NCBI GenBank assembly: GCA_003220435.1
Contig: QHSL01000036.1
Span: 1 to 36,143, forward strand
Direction: 5' to 3'
Length of the DNA: 36,143 bases
Source: Candidatus Rokuibacteriota bacterium
Lineage (GTDB): Bacteria; Methylomirabilota; Methylomirabilia; Rokubacteriales; CSP1-6
Every line of letters begins with the position of its first letter. Within the stretch, counting starts at the first letter, position 1. Positions 14,595 through 22,332 of the stretch are shown piece by piece. Under the pieces are notes generated by a model that worked only from the letters and a program-made list of their open reading frames with translations, had not been told where the DNA came from and did no database searches. A program made the position numbers and the translations under genes.

Positions 14595-16739
14595 TCAGCG
14601 GCGGGCGGTGACCTTCCGGATCGCCTTGCTGAGGGCGTCGAGGGTGACGGGCTTGCTGACGACGGCGTCGACGCCCCGCGGGCGCTCGCCCTTGGCGCCC
14701 ATGAGATCGCCGAAGCCGGTGAGCATGACGACGGGGATGTCCGGCGCGGTTTGCTCGATGGCCGCCGCCAGCTGGTCGCCTCCCATCTCCGGCATCGCGC
14801 GGTCGGTCACGACCAGCTCGAAGCGACCGGCCGCGAACCGGTCGAGCCCCTCGCGGCCGTTGGCGGCAGTCTCGACGATGTGCCCCTGGCTACCGAGCTG
14901 GGCGACGACGGACATGCGCACCGTCGGATCGTCGTCCACCAGCAGGACGTGGAGCGGACGCGAGGGCTCGCCCGACTCGACCGTCGAGCCGACCGCGACC
15001 GGCTGGGAGTCGATGGGCAGCAGCGCGATGAACGTGGCGCCCCGGCCCGGCTCGCTCTCGACCGTCAGGGTGCCGCCGTGCCGCTCGACGGTGGCGTGCA
15101 CGAGCGAGAGCCCGAGGCCGGTGCCGTGCTGGCCTTTCGTCGAGAAGAAGGGCTCCAGGCAGCGCTGGCGGACCTCCTCCGACATGCCGGTGCCAGTGTC
15201 GCTGACCTCCAGCCGCACCTGGTGGCGGCCCTCGGGGCGCGCCCGCACGGTGATCGTGCCGCCCTCGGGCATCGCGTCGACGGCGTTGAAGATGAGGTTG
15301 GCCAGCATCTCCCGGATCCCGGCCGCGTCGCCCTTGATCTTCGGCACGTCAGCCACGCGCTTGACGACGGAGATGCCGATGCCCTGGCCGAGCGCCTGGT
15401 TCTTCCACCGCGGCTGCGTGAGCGCGACCACCTCGTCGACGCAGCGCTCAAGATCCACCGCGCCGTCGGCGGCGGCGCCATCGCCCCGGTCGCGATAGAG
15501 CTCGCGCAGGCGGCGGATGACCGACGCGGCGTCGAGGGCGGCGGTGTTGATCAGCTGCGCGTACGTCTGCGCCGTCTCCTTCGGCAGGTCGGGGGTACGC
15601 ATCAGGAGCTCGGCGAAGCCCACGATCGGCGAGAGCGAGTTGTTGAAGTCGTGGGCGATGCCGCTGGCCATCTGCCCCATCGCGCGCAGCCGCTCCTGCT
15701 GGAGCACCTGCCGCTGGGTCGCCTTCAGCTGCTCCAGCGTTTCCTCGAGCATCCGGTGGCTCTGCTGCAGCGCCGCCTCCGACTGGTGGCGTGCGGTGAT
15801 GTCGTTGAAGCTGACGACCACGCCGGTCAGCTGGTCGCGCTCGATCATCGGCGTGCTCACGTAGTCCACCGGCACGTAGCTGCCGTCCACGCGGCCGAAG
15901 ATCTGGTCGTTCGCGTGGTGGGCCCGGCGGTCCTTGAGCGGGGCGAGGAGCGGAGAATCCTCGTCGGGCAGCCGCGTGCCGTCGATCGTCAGATGATGCA
16001 CGACCTGGCCGATCGTCTTTCCGCTGACCGTCTGCGCGTCCACGCCGAGGATCCCGGCGGCCGCCGGGTTGATGAAGGTGATCCTGTTCTCCGTGTCGAC
16101 TCCGAAGATGCCTTCGCCCGCTGCCTGTAGGATCAGCGCGGTCTGGGCGAACGCCCGCTCGTTGAACCGCCAGGCGATGACGCTGCCCACGCAGGACCAC
16201 AGCACGAACAGCGCGTGGATGCCCGCCCAGGTCCACGGCGCGTTGAGCGCCGCCTCGTGGTTGTAGACCGACTGCGGCCAGAGCACGCCGACGACGCCGT
16301 GGTGGACGGCGACGAAGGCGACGGCCAGCAGGTACGGGATCCAGTCCTGGCAGAGGGCCAGGAACGTGAGCATGACGAAGAAGTGGAAGTGGAACTCGAT
16401 GTAGCCGCCGGAGAGATGCACGAGGATCGCCGACGCGCTCATCAGGCCGAAGCCGACGAACGTCGCCTGCACCGTGCGTCCCGCCCGGCGCCAGCAGGCC
16501 AGCACGCCGAAGCCCGCCACGATCAGCGCTTCGCCGCCGACGTGTAACGCGTTGTCCTCGGCGAAGAGCGCAGCGAAGCCCAGCTCCCAGCGGTAGCCGA
16601 GCACCAGGCTGGCCAGGGCAATGATCACGGCGTGGAAGAACGTGAGCCCAACCAGGAAGCGATGGCGCGCGCGCCAGACCCTTTCCGGAAGCGAGCCGCC
16701 GGAGGGGACCTGGGAGTAGAGACGCCGCAGAAGGGTCAT
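14595..16739 (-). CDS. Membrane hybrid sensor histidine kinase with PAS and receiver domain
   Basis: This 714-residue protein starts with about five membrane segments (for example FLVGLTFFHAVIIALASLVLGY, ALIVAGFGVLACW, WIPYLLAVAFVAVHHGVVGVL). A PAS domain follows (ILQAAGEGIFGVDTENRITFINPAAAGILG), then a coiled-coil (QQSHRMLEETLEQLKATQRQ). The HisKA domain has the H-box GIAHDFNNSLSPIVGF with His363. An ATPase domain (DTGTGMSEE, GTGLGLSLVHATVERHGG) and a C-terminal receiver with VDDDPT and the phospho-acceptor Asp646 in VTDRAMPEMGG complete it. The signal is unknown. The ATG at 16739 follows no clear ribosome site, but the longer reading from GTG at 16844 begins inside a 22-bp tandem repeat and is unlikely. 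No separate response-regulator gene is adjacent, so phosphorelay output is unclear. Confidence 0.9.
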   Translation of the reverse strand: MTLLRRLYSQVPSGGSLPERVWRARHRFLVGLTFFHAVIIALASLVLGYRWELGFAALFAEDNALHVGGEALIVAGFGVLACWRRAGRTVQATFVGFGLMSASAILVHLSGGYIEFHFHFFVMLTFLALCQDWIPYLLAVAFVAVHHGVVGVLWPQSVYNHEAALNAPWTWAGIHALFVLWSCVGSVIAWRFNERAFAQTALILQAAGEGIFGVDTENRITFINPAAAGILGVDAQTVSGKTIGQVVHHLTIDGTRLPDEDSPLLAPLKDRRAHHANDQIFGRVDGSYVPVDYVSTPMIERDQLTGVVVSFNDITARHQSEAALQQSHRMLEETLEQLKATQRQVLQQERLRAMGQMASGIAHDFNNSLSPIVGFAELLMRTPDLPKETAQTYAQLINTAALDAASVIRRLRELYRDRGDGAAADGAVDLERCVDEVVALTQPRWKNQALGQGIGISVVKRVADVPKIKGDAAGIREMLANLIFNAVDAMPEGGTITVRARPEGRHQVRLEVSDTGTGMSEEVRQRCLEPFFSTKGQHGTGLGLSLVHATVERHGGTLTVESEPGRGATFIALLPIDSQPVAVGSTVESGEPSRPLHVLLVDDDPTVRMSVVAQLGSQGHIVETAANGREGLDRFAAGRFELVVTDRAMPEMGGDQLAAAIEQTAPDIPVVMLTGFGDLMGAKGERPRGVDAVVSKPVTLDALSKAIRKVTARR

Positions 16740-16828
16740 GGCGCGGGAAGGAGCAAGGGCGATGCCGTGTCGCTGAACGAAGATTCGCGGGTTTATCCCG
16801 AGGCGCGGGACTGAACGCCGCGGCTCGA

Positions 16829-16872
16829 GCCATTTCTGGTCCACTCCGTGGCCATTTCTGGTCCACTCCGTG
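16829..16872. repeat. Perfect 22-bp tandem duplication between divergent genes
   Basis: Positions 16829-16850 and 16851-16872 are identical and adjacent. Read on the minus strand the unit contains GTGGACCAGAAATGG. The repeat lies between the kinase gene (minus) and the amidohydrolase (plus). It may be an operator pair, or a remnant of an insertion-sequence end; repeats of this general kind occur at IS21-type ends, but no transposase is visible here. Confidence 0.85.
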
Positions 16873-16940
16873 GCACAGCCGGTAGCCGATTGTCCACACG
16901 GACTCCAGAAGGGCTATTCTCTGCGGTGGGGGAGGGAGCT

Positions 16941-17978
16941 ATGCGAGAGGGCATCTTCGTCGTGGACGGCGATGGCCACGTCATGGACTTCGCACACCGC
17001 TGCTACCAGAAATATCTTCCGGAACAGTACCGCCGTCGGACCGCGTTCTTCCCCGGCGCCTACTGGGATCGCCGCCAGGCTCCCAACGGGGACATGGGAC
17101 GCGACCCCAACACGCCGCAGGAAATGATGGTCGATATGGACCAGGAGGGCATCGATCTCGCGTTCCTCTATCCCACATCGGCGCTCCGGATCGGTGAGAT
17201 CCGCGAAGCCGACTACCAGACGGCCCTCTGCCGCGCCTACAACGACTTCATCGCGGACTGGTGCAAGGCCGATCCCACGCGGCTCAAGGCCGTGGCCATC
17301 GTGCCCTACCTCGACCCGACCGAAGGCGCGCGCGAGCTCGACCGGGCGGTGTCCAAGCTCGGGCTGGTCGGCCTCATGTTCCCGACGTTCGTGCCCGGCC
17401 GGAACGTGGCCGATCCGTTTTTCTGGCCGATCTACGCGGAGGCAGAACGGCTCGGCGTCCCGGTGTCGATGCACGCCTCGGGCAGCGAGACCGGCGACCT
17501 CTACCGGTTCAACAACTTCCTCGCCGTGCACACGTGGACGCACGCTCCGGAGCAGATGATCTCCCTGATCAGCTGCGTGTACGGCGGGCTCTTCGAGAAG
17601 TTCCAGCGGCTGCGCATCGGCTTCATGGAGTCCGGCGCCGGCTGGATCCCGTTCTTCATGGAGCACATGGACGGCGAGTTCGAGAAGCGTCACTGGGAGG
17701 CGCCGCTCTGCAAGGCGAAGCCGAGCGAGTACATGACGTGCGGTCGCGCCTACTACTCGTGCGAGCCCGAGGAGAAGACGATCCCCTACGTCATGAAGTG
17801 GATCGGCGAGGACAACATTCTCTACGCCTCGGACTATCCGCACTGGGACAGCGAGTGGCCGCACACGGTGGACGAGCTCATGAAGCGCGACGACCTGAGC
17901 CGGGAGGCCAAGACCAAGGTCCTGGGGCAGAACGCGCTGCGGTTCTACGATCTGAAGGCGCCGGCCACGGCGCGGTAA
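16941..17978 (+). CDS. Amidohydrolase 2 family metal-dependent hydrolase/decarboxylase
   Basis: This 345-residue TIM-barrel protein is a second member of the ACMSD-like group. VVDGDGHVMDFAH near 7-19 carries the D-x-D-x-H metal site. VPVSMHASGS gives the barrel His, and ILYASDYPHWDSEWPH gives the late metal-ligand Asp, with NALRFYDL at the end as in the family. Likely chemistry is decarboxylation or hydrolysis of an aromatic or cyclic acid. The ATG at 16941 is preceded by GGGGGAGGGAG, a very strong ribosome site. The cupin dioxygenase gene starts 13 nt after its stop, so the two are almost certainly co-transcribed, and the aromatic-ring dioxygenases nearby support a role in ring degradation. 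Confidence 0.9.
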   Translation: MREGIFVVDGDGHVMDFAHRCYQKYLPEQYRRRTAFFPGAYWDRRQAPNGDMGRDPNTPQEMMVDMDQEGIDLAFLYPTSALRIGEIREADYQTALCRAYNDFIADWCKADPTRLKAVAIVPYLDPTEGARELDRAVSKLGLVGLMFPTFVPGRNVADPFFWPIYAEAERLGVPVSMHASGSETGDLYRFNNFLAVHTWTHAPEQMISLISCVYGGLFEKFQRLRIGFMESGAGWIPFFMEHMDGEFEKRHWEAPLCKAKPSEYMTCGRAYYSCEPEEKTIPYVMKWIGEDNILYASDYPHWDSEWPHTVDELMKRDDLSREAKTKVLGQNALRFYDLKAPATAR

Positions 17979-17990
17979 GCGAGGGCTCTC

Positions 17991-19082
17991 ATGAGCGACT
18001 TCCACGAGCGCATGCACGCCGCCGGGATCCACGGACTCTGGGAGCTCGCGAGCAAGATGACGAAGCATCCGGCGCCGAAGGCGGTCGCGCACATGTGGCC
18101 GGCGGCGCTGCTCGAGGCGCTGGTGCGCGAGGCCGGCGAGGTGGTGCCGATCGGCGAGGAGCGGCGCGCGCTCCAGCTCTTCAACCCGGGTCTCGATGGG
18201 CAGTGGGCGACGACCAACACGATGATCGCCGCGATCCAGCTCCTGCTGCCCGGCGAGGTGGCGCGCGCCCACCGCCACACGCCGACCGCGATCCGCTTCA
18301 TCATGGAAGGCGAGGGCGCCTACACCGCCGTCGACGGCGAGCGCGTCTACATGGCGCCGGGAGATCTCATCCTGACCCCGAGCTGGGCGTGGCACGACCA
18401 CGGCAACGAGACCGACAAGCCCGTGGTCTGGATGGACGGCCTCGACGTGCCGATGGTCCAGGCGCTCGACGCGATGTTCTTTCAGATGTACGACCAGGAG
18501 AAGTTCCCGCTGACCAAGCCGAACAACGCCTCGGTGCAGCTCCACGGCCACGCGAGCCTCAGCCCCACCTGGGTCAAGGAGCGGCCGCGGTCGTCGCCGC
18601 TGCTCCTCTACTCATGGGAGAAGACGTGGCCGTCGCTGTCCGGGCTGCTCGACGCCCCGGCCGACCCGCACGACGGCATCGCCCTCGAGTACACCCACCC
18701 GCAGACGGGGCGATCGCTGCTACCGACGATGGCCTGCTGGGTCCAGCTGCTCCGCCCCGGCGAGCGTTTGCGCGCGCATCGCCACACCGGCAGCGCTGTG
18801 TACTACGTCGTCCACGGCGAGGGCGAGACGATCATCGACGGCTGCCGCTTCGTGTGGGGCCGGGGCGACGTCATCGCGCTGCCGTCCTGGGCGCTCCACG
18901 AGCACGCGAACACGTCCCAGGGCGATCCCGCGGTGCTGTTCTCGATCCAGGACCGTCCCGTGCTCGAGGCCCTGGGCCTGTATCGGGAGGAAGCACTTGC
19001 TGAAGGCGGGGGCCACCAGGCGGTGAGCTCGACCTTCAGGGGATCGTCTGATCCGCCTGCGCAGGATCGGTCTTCAGATTGA
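17991..19082 (+). CDS. Gentisate 1,2-dioxygenase-like bicupin
   Basis: This 363-residue protein has two cupin domains. The first (about 80-150) reads ARAHRHTPTAIRFIMEGEGA, then GDLILTPSWAWHDHGN. The second (about 250-320) reads LRAHRHTGSAVYYVVHGEGE, then GDVIALPSWALHEHAN. Each retains the His-x-His and the distal His of an iron-binding cupin. The length and arrangement match gentisate / 1-hydroxy-2-naphthoate dioxygenases, which cleave the ring of a monohydroxylated or dihydroxylated aromatic acid using Fe(II) and oxygen. The gene is directly downstream of an amidohydrolase-type decarboxylase and near LigB-like and Rieske genes. The last ~20 residues are polar and of low complexity. The substrate is inferred, not shown. 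Confidence 0.85.
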   Translation: MSDFHERMHAAGIHGLWELASKMTKHPAPKAVAHMWPAALLEALVREAGEVVPIGEERRALQLFNPGLDGQWATTNTMIAAIQLLLPGEVARAHRHTPTAIRFIMEGEGAYTAVDGERVYMAPGDLILTPSWAWHDHGNETDKPVVWMDGLDVPMVQALDAMFFQMYDQEKFPLTKPNNASVQLHGHASLSPTWVKERPRSSPLLLYSWEKTWPSLSGLLDAPADPHDGIALEYTHPQTGRSLLPTMACWVQLLRPGERLRAHRHTGSAVYYVVHGEGETIIDGCRFVWGRGDVIALPSWALHEHANTSQGDPAVLFSIQDRPVLEALGLYREEALAEGGGHQAVSSTFRGSSDPPAQDRSSD

Positions 19083-19103
19083 CGGCGATGCGCCCGGACC
19101 GGG

Positions 19104-20183
19104 TCAGCGCCAGCGCGCGAACGCCCAGCCGCCGCCGGTCCCGGCCGGCGTGCGGTACACGGGAACGTAGTCGAGCAGCTCCATCTTCAAGTCCGTCTTC
19201 TGCATGGCGCCGCCGAGGGCGATCCAGTTCAGTGCCTCCGAGGCCGCGGAGTAGAGCTGAGTGCGCGGGATCGCCCGGAGCCCGGCGGCATCCCGCCGCT
19301 CGAGCGCGCGCAGCAGCGTGCGGTCGAGGTTCTCGTCGACCACGAAGTGGCTGAGCCCGCCGGAGGCGATGACGGCGACCGACGCCGGCTCCTTCCACTC
19401 CGCGATGGCCGAGGCGATCGCTTCGCCCGTTGCGTAGGCGCGCCGCGGCGTCGGCTGGTTCGGGTGATAGCACGTATTCTGGAACACCGGCAGGATCGGA
19501 CGCGGCTGGTTGTCGAAGAGGCGCTTGACGATGAACGAGAACGCGTGAGGGAGCCCCTGCTCGCGGGGCGGCGTCTCGCGCACGTAGTCGAGCTCGCCCT
19601 GCTTCGTGGGATAGCGGCGCGCCACGCGCCCGCCGTACGGCTGCTTGACGTAGCGCATGTGGGCGACGTCGAAGTCGTGCTCGATCAGGTACTCGATCAG
19701 GTAGCGGCCGAAGCCGCTCGCCACCGGGACGTCCATGGGCACGTCGCCGTAGCCACGCCGGATGGCCTCGGCCACCGCGGGCTCGCGCGTGCCGGGTGGA
19801 GTCTCGCGCGGGATCAGCGGCGCGGTCTCGCCCCAGTACACGGAGAGCGCCGGCATGTTGTCCTCGAAGAACCACTCGTCCTGATCGTCGCCGATGATCA
19901 CGGTGATATCGGGATTCACCGCGCGCAGCGTGGCCGATAGCTCGTCGAGCGCGCGCTGGCAGGCCTCGGCCTGCGCCCGGTACGGCTCCGTGCCCCGGAA
20001 TCTCGCACGGGCTTCCGGCGTGATCGAGTCGAGCCCCTCCTGATACGACATCACCACCCCGTGCGGAGGGAACGCGAGCTCGCGGTTGCGCTGGTCGTTC
20101 TGCGCGTAGGACGACCAGAGCTCAGCCGGCAGCGTGAGCATGGGCGTGTGCGACGTCGCGATGCCGAGAACGACATTGGCCAT
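19104..20183 (-). CDS. LigB-superfamily extradiol dioxygenase-like protein with altered metal site
   Basis: This 359-residue protein belongs to the DODA/LigB superfamily (class III extradiol ring-cleavage dioxygenases). The N-terminal strand ends in ATSHTP with the metal-ligand His12, and a later GGLSHFVVDENLD supplies the usual conserved His and acidic region. The second metal position, normally a His in GNDH, reads GDDQ here (98-101), with Gln101 in its place. Members usually open catechol-like rings with Fe(II). The change may alter the metal or the chemistry, or the protein may not cleave rings. It lies 14 bp downstream of the Rieske oxygenase gene on the same strand, an expected partner for two-step oxidation of an aromatic acid. 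Confidence 0.85.
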   Translation of the reverse strand: MANVVLGIATSHTPMLTLPAELWSSYAQNDQRNRELAFPPHGVVMSYQEGLDSITPEARARFRGTEPYRAQAEACQRALDELSATLRAVNPDITVIIGDDQDEWFFEDNMPALSVYWGETAPLIPRETPPGTREPAVAEAIRRGYGDVPMDVPVASGFGRYLIEYLIEHDFDVAHMRYVKQPYGGRVARRYPTKQGELDYVRETPPREQGLPHAFSFIVKRLFDNQPRPILPVFQNTCYHPNQPTPRRAYATGEAIASAIAEWKEPASVAVIASGGLSHFVVDENLDRTLLRALERRDAAGLRAIPRTQLYSAASEALNWIALGGAMQKTDLKMELLDYVPVYRTPAGTGGGWAFARWR

Positions 20184-20197
20184 GATCGCCCCCCTGT

Positions 20198-21463
20198 TTA
20201 AACCAGACCCATGGCGCGGCGATAGGCCGCGCGGACCTCTTCCGGCTGTCCGGTGAGGAAGGGGAAGTCTTTACGGAGCGCCAGTCCCGGTGTGCGCTGT
20301 CGGGAAATCTCGCTCTCGACCCGCGACGAGCCTTTCACGAAGAAATCCCGGCCGATGATGGGCAGCCGCACGCAGCGGTTCTTCTCCGGATCGCGGATGA
20401 GGCCCTTCGGCTCTTCGCCCTTCGTGACGCGCTCGGCGTCCTCGAGGATCCGCCTGCGCATCATGATGACGCCGCGGTCGCTCTCGCCCAGGTGCTCCTG
20501 GGTCCGGTCGGCCACCGTGCCCTGGCCGACCCAGGCAACGAAGTCCTGGTTCATGACGTGCGAGGTGATCCAGCGGTCGGTCAGCGAGTCCTTGATCGGG
20601 CTCGTCCAGTAGGGGATCCGCTCCTGCCGGTACGGCTCCATGTCGTTCGGCACGCGGTCGAAGAACCAGCCCACGCTCAGCATGTTGGCGTCGTCGATCG
20701 GCACGCGCCACTCGAAGTGGCCGCCGGTGAAGAGACAGTTCGGCCACAGACAGCAGCGCCCGACGGTCCACAGCTCGTCCTGCTCCGACTGGCCCTCGAG
20801 GACCCGCCGGTAAATGAATCCGTATTCGAACTCCTCGAAGCCGACCTTCAGGTGCGTCGGCGACCGGTCCCCGTTGGCGCCACCGAGCGCGCGCGACCAG
20901 TTCGAGTGCAGCCACTCGAAGTGCACGGGGTCGATGGAGTTCTCGTGGCACTGGAACCAGTTGCAGGGGACCTCCGAGAACACGATCTGGACGAAGCCGT
21001 TCTGCCAGGTGAACGGCTCCCACGTCGGCACCAGCGGCGCCGGCGGCGGCCCCATGTACGCCCACACGAGCCCGGCCTTGGCCTCCACCGGGTAGGACTT
21101 GATCCGCACGCGATCCTTGAACCGCGCCTGGGGGTGCGCCATCTCCTCGAACGGCTGCTGCAGGCACCGGCCCGTGTGGTCCCACAGCCAGCCGTGATAA
21201 TGACAGCGCAGCCCGCACTCCTCGACCCAGCCGTACGAGAGATCGGCGCGCCGATGCGGGCAGTGGCGGTCGACCAGCCCGTAGTTTCCGGTCTTGTCCT
21301 TGAACACAACGAGGTTTTCACCCAGTACTCGTACGGGCTTGGTGGGACGATCTTCGAGCTCTGCGACGGCTCCGATCGGCATCCAGTAGCGGCGCAACAG
21401 CTCGCCCATGGGCGTACCGGCGCCGACTTCCGTCAATGCCCTGTTCTGGTCATCGCTCAGCAC
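20198..21463 (-). CDS. Rieske 2Fe-2S aromatic-ring-hydroxylating oxygenase, alpha subunit
   Basis: This 421-residue protein is of the phthalate 4,5-dioxygenase / vanillate O-demethylase oxygenase type. The Rieske cluster is carried by Cys68-x-His70 and Cys87-x2-His90 in HCPHRRADL and LRCHYHGWLWD. The mononuclear iron site is in ENSIDPVHFEWLHSNW (Asn, Asp, His, His). It would hydroxylate or demethylate an aromatic acid and needs an electron-transfer reductase, none of which is seen in this window. The start is GTG at 21463; the family usually starts with this MLSDEQN-like segment. There is no ribosome-binding site; a -10-like TAGAAT lies 6 nt before the GTG. It is divergent from the ABC ATPase gene. 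Confidence 0.9.
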   Translation of the reverse strand: MLSDDQNRALTEVGAGTPMGELLRRYWMPIGAVAELEDRPTKPVRVLGENLVVFKDKTGNYGLVDRHCPHRRADLSYGWVEECGLRCHYHGWLWDHTGRCLQQPFEEMAHPQARFKDRVRIKSYPVEAKAGLVWAYMGPPPAPLVPTWEPFTWQNGFVQIVFSEVPCNWFQCHENSIDPVHFEWLHSNWSRALGGANGDRSPTHLKVGFEEFEYGFIYRRVLEGQSEQDELWTVGRCCLWPNCLFTGGHFEWRVPIDDANMLSVGWFFDRVPNDMEPYRQERIPYWTSPIKDSLTDRWITSHVMNQDFVAWVGQGTVADRTQEHLGESDRGVIMMRRRILEDAERVTKGEEPKGLIRDPEKNRCVRLPIIGRDFFVKGSSRVESEISRQRTPGLALRKDFPFLTGQPEEVRAAYRRAMGLV

Positions 21464-21501
21464 GGGCCGATTCTACCTCTACTCGCTGTATATTGATCGC
21501 C
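21464..21501. promoter_or_regulatory. Very short divergent promoter region (Rieske and ABC genes)
   Basis: Only 29-38 bp separate the Rieske GTG (21463, minus) and the TTG start of the ABC ATPase (21493 or 21502, plus). On the minus strand TAGAAT (21475-21470, 5 of 6 to TATAAT) lies 6 nt before the GTG. On the plus strand TATATT (21489-21494, 5 of 6) lies 7 nt before the TTG at 21502. Neither start has a Shine-Dalgarno. I could not find good -35 elements for either. Confidence 0.4.
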
Positions 21502-22221
21502 TTGGCGAATGACGCGCTCGCGCTGAGCGAGATCGACGCCTTCTACGGCGACAGCCACGTGCTGCACCGCGTGTCACTGCGCCTGGGCGAGGGCCGGCTG
21601 CTCGGCCTGCTCGGCCGCAACGGCGCCGGCAAGTCCACCTCGATGAACGTCACCGTCGGCCTGCTCCCGCCGCGCCGCGGCGAGGTCGCGGTCTACGGTC
21701 GCGCGGTCACCGGGCGCACCCCCGAGGTCATCGCGGCACAAGGTGTGGCGCTGGTTCCGCAGGGGCGTCGGGTGTTTAGAAGCCTGACGGTTAGAGAGAA
21801 TCTGGCCGTGGCTGCCCGAAAGCCTCGCGGAGGCTTGCCACTGTTGTGGACGCTCGATACTGTGTCGGCCCTGTTCCCCCGGCTCCGCGAGCGCCACCAG
21901 CAGATCGCCGCCTCGCTCTCCGGGGGCGAGCAGCAGATGCTCGCGATCGGCCGCGCGCTGATGTCTAACCCACGGGTGCTGTTGATGGACGAACCCTCGG
22001 AAGGGCTGGCGCCCCAGATCGTCGCCGAGGTCATGGCGACCATCCGGCGCCTGAAGGCGGAGGGGCTCTCGATCGTGCTGGTCGAGCAGAACGCCAAGCT
22101 GGTGTTCGACGTCGCCGACGACATCGTCATCCTCAACAGCGGCCACGTCGTCGTCGAGGGAGGGGCCGCCGACCTCCGCTCCCGGGGGATCGACCTCCGG
22201 CAGCACCTCGGCGTCTATTGA
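21493..22221 (+). CDS. LivF-like ABC transporter ATP-binding protein
   Basis: This ~242-residue ABC ATPase is of the branched-chain amino acid / aromatic acid uptake type (LivF). It has Walker A GRNGAGKST, Q-loop VPQGRRVF, signature LSGGEQQMLAIGRAL, Walker B VLLMDEPSEGLAP and the H-loop region IVLVEQNAKL. It would power uptake of a small organic acid or amino acid with membrane partners LivH/LivM and LivG. None of those genes is in the window, so this is an orphan subunit or its partners are elsewhere. The frame extends upstream into the Rieske gene, but the natural starts are TTG at 21493 or 21502; 21502 would fit a leaderless mRNA. Confidence 0.85.
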   Translation: MIALANDALALSEIDAFYGDSHVLHRVSLRLGEGRLLGLLGRNGAGKSTSMNVTVGLLPPRRGEVAVYGRAVTGRTPEVIAAQGVALVPQGRRVFRSLTVRENLAVAARKPRGGLPLLWTLDTVSALFPRLRERHQQIAASLSGGEQQMLAIGRALMSNPRVLLMDEPSEGLAPQIVAEVMATIRRLKAEGLSIVLVEQNAKLVFDVADDIVILNSGHVVVEGGAADLRSRGIDLRQHLGVY

Positions 22222-22286
22222 CAGACACCTGACTGCGCCTTATTGTTCTAGAGCTTTTCTTCCAATCCCTCGAGAACGAATCGAAC

Positions 22287-22312
22287 CTCGATCGCCCATT
22301 GGGTGGATCGAG
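22287..22312 (+). promoter_or_regulatory. Inverted repeat between the ABC ATPase and GT4 genes
   Basis: CTCGATC (22287-22293) and GATCGAG (22306-22312) pair perfectly, and CCC/GGG inside them can pair around an ATT loop. It lacks a T tract, so it may be a factor-assisted terminator, an operator or a leader hairpin ahead of the glycosyltransferase. It is the only notable structure in the ~110 bp between the genes. Confidence 0.4.
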
Positions 22313-22332
22313 TAGCGACAAAGGCGGCTCCC

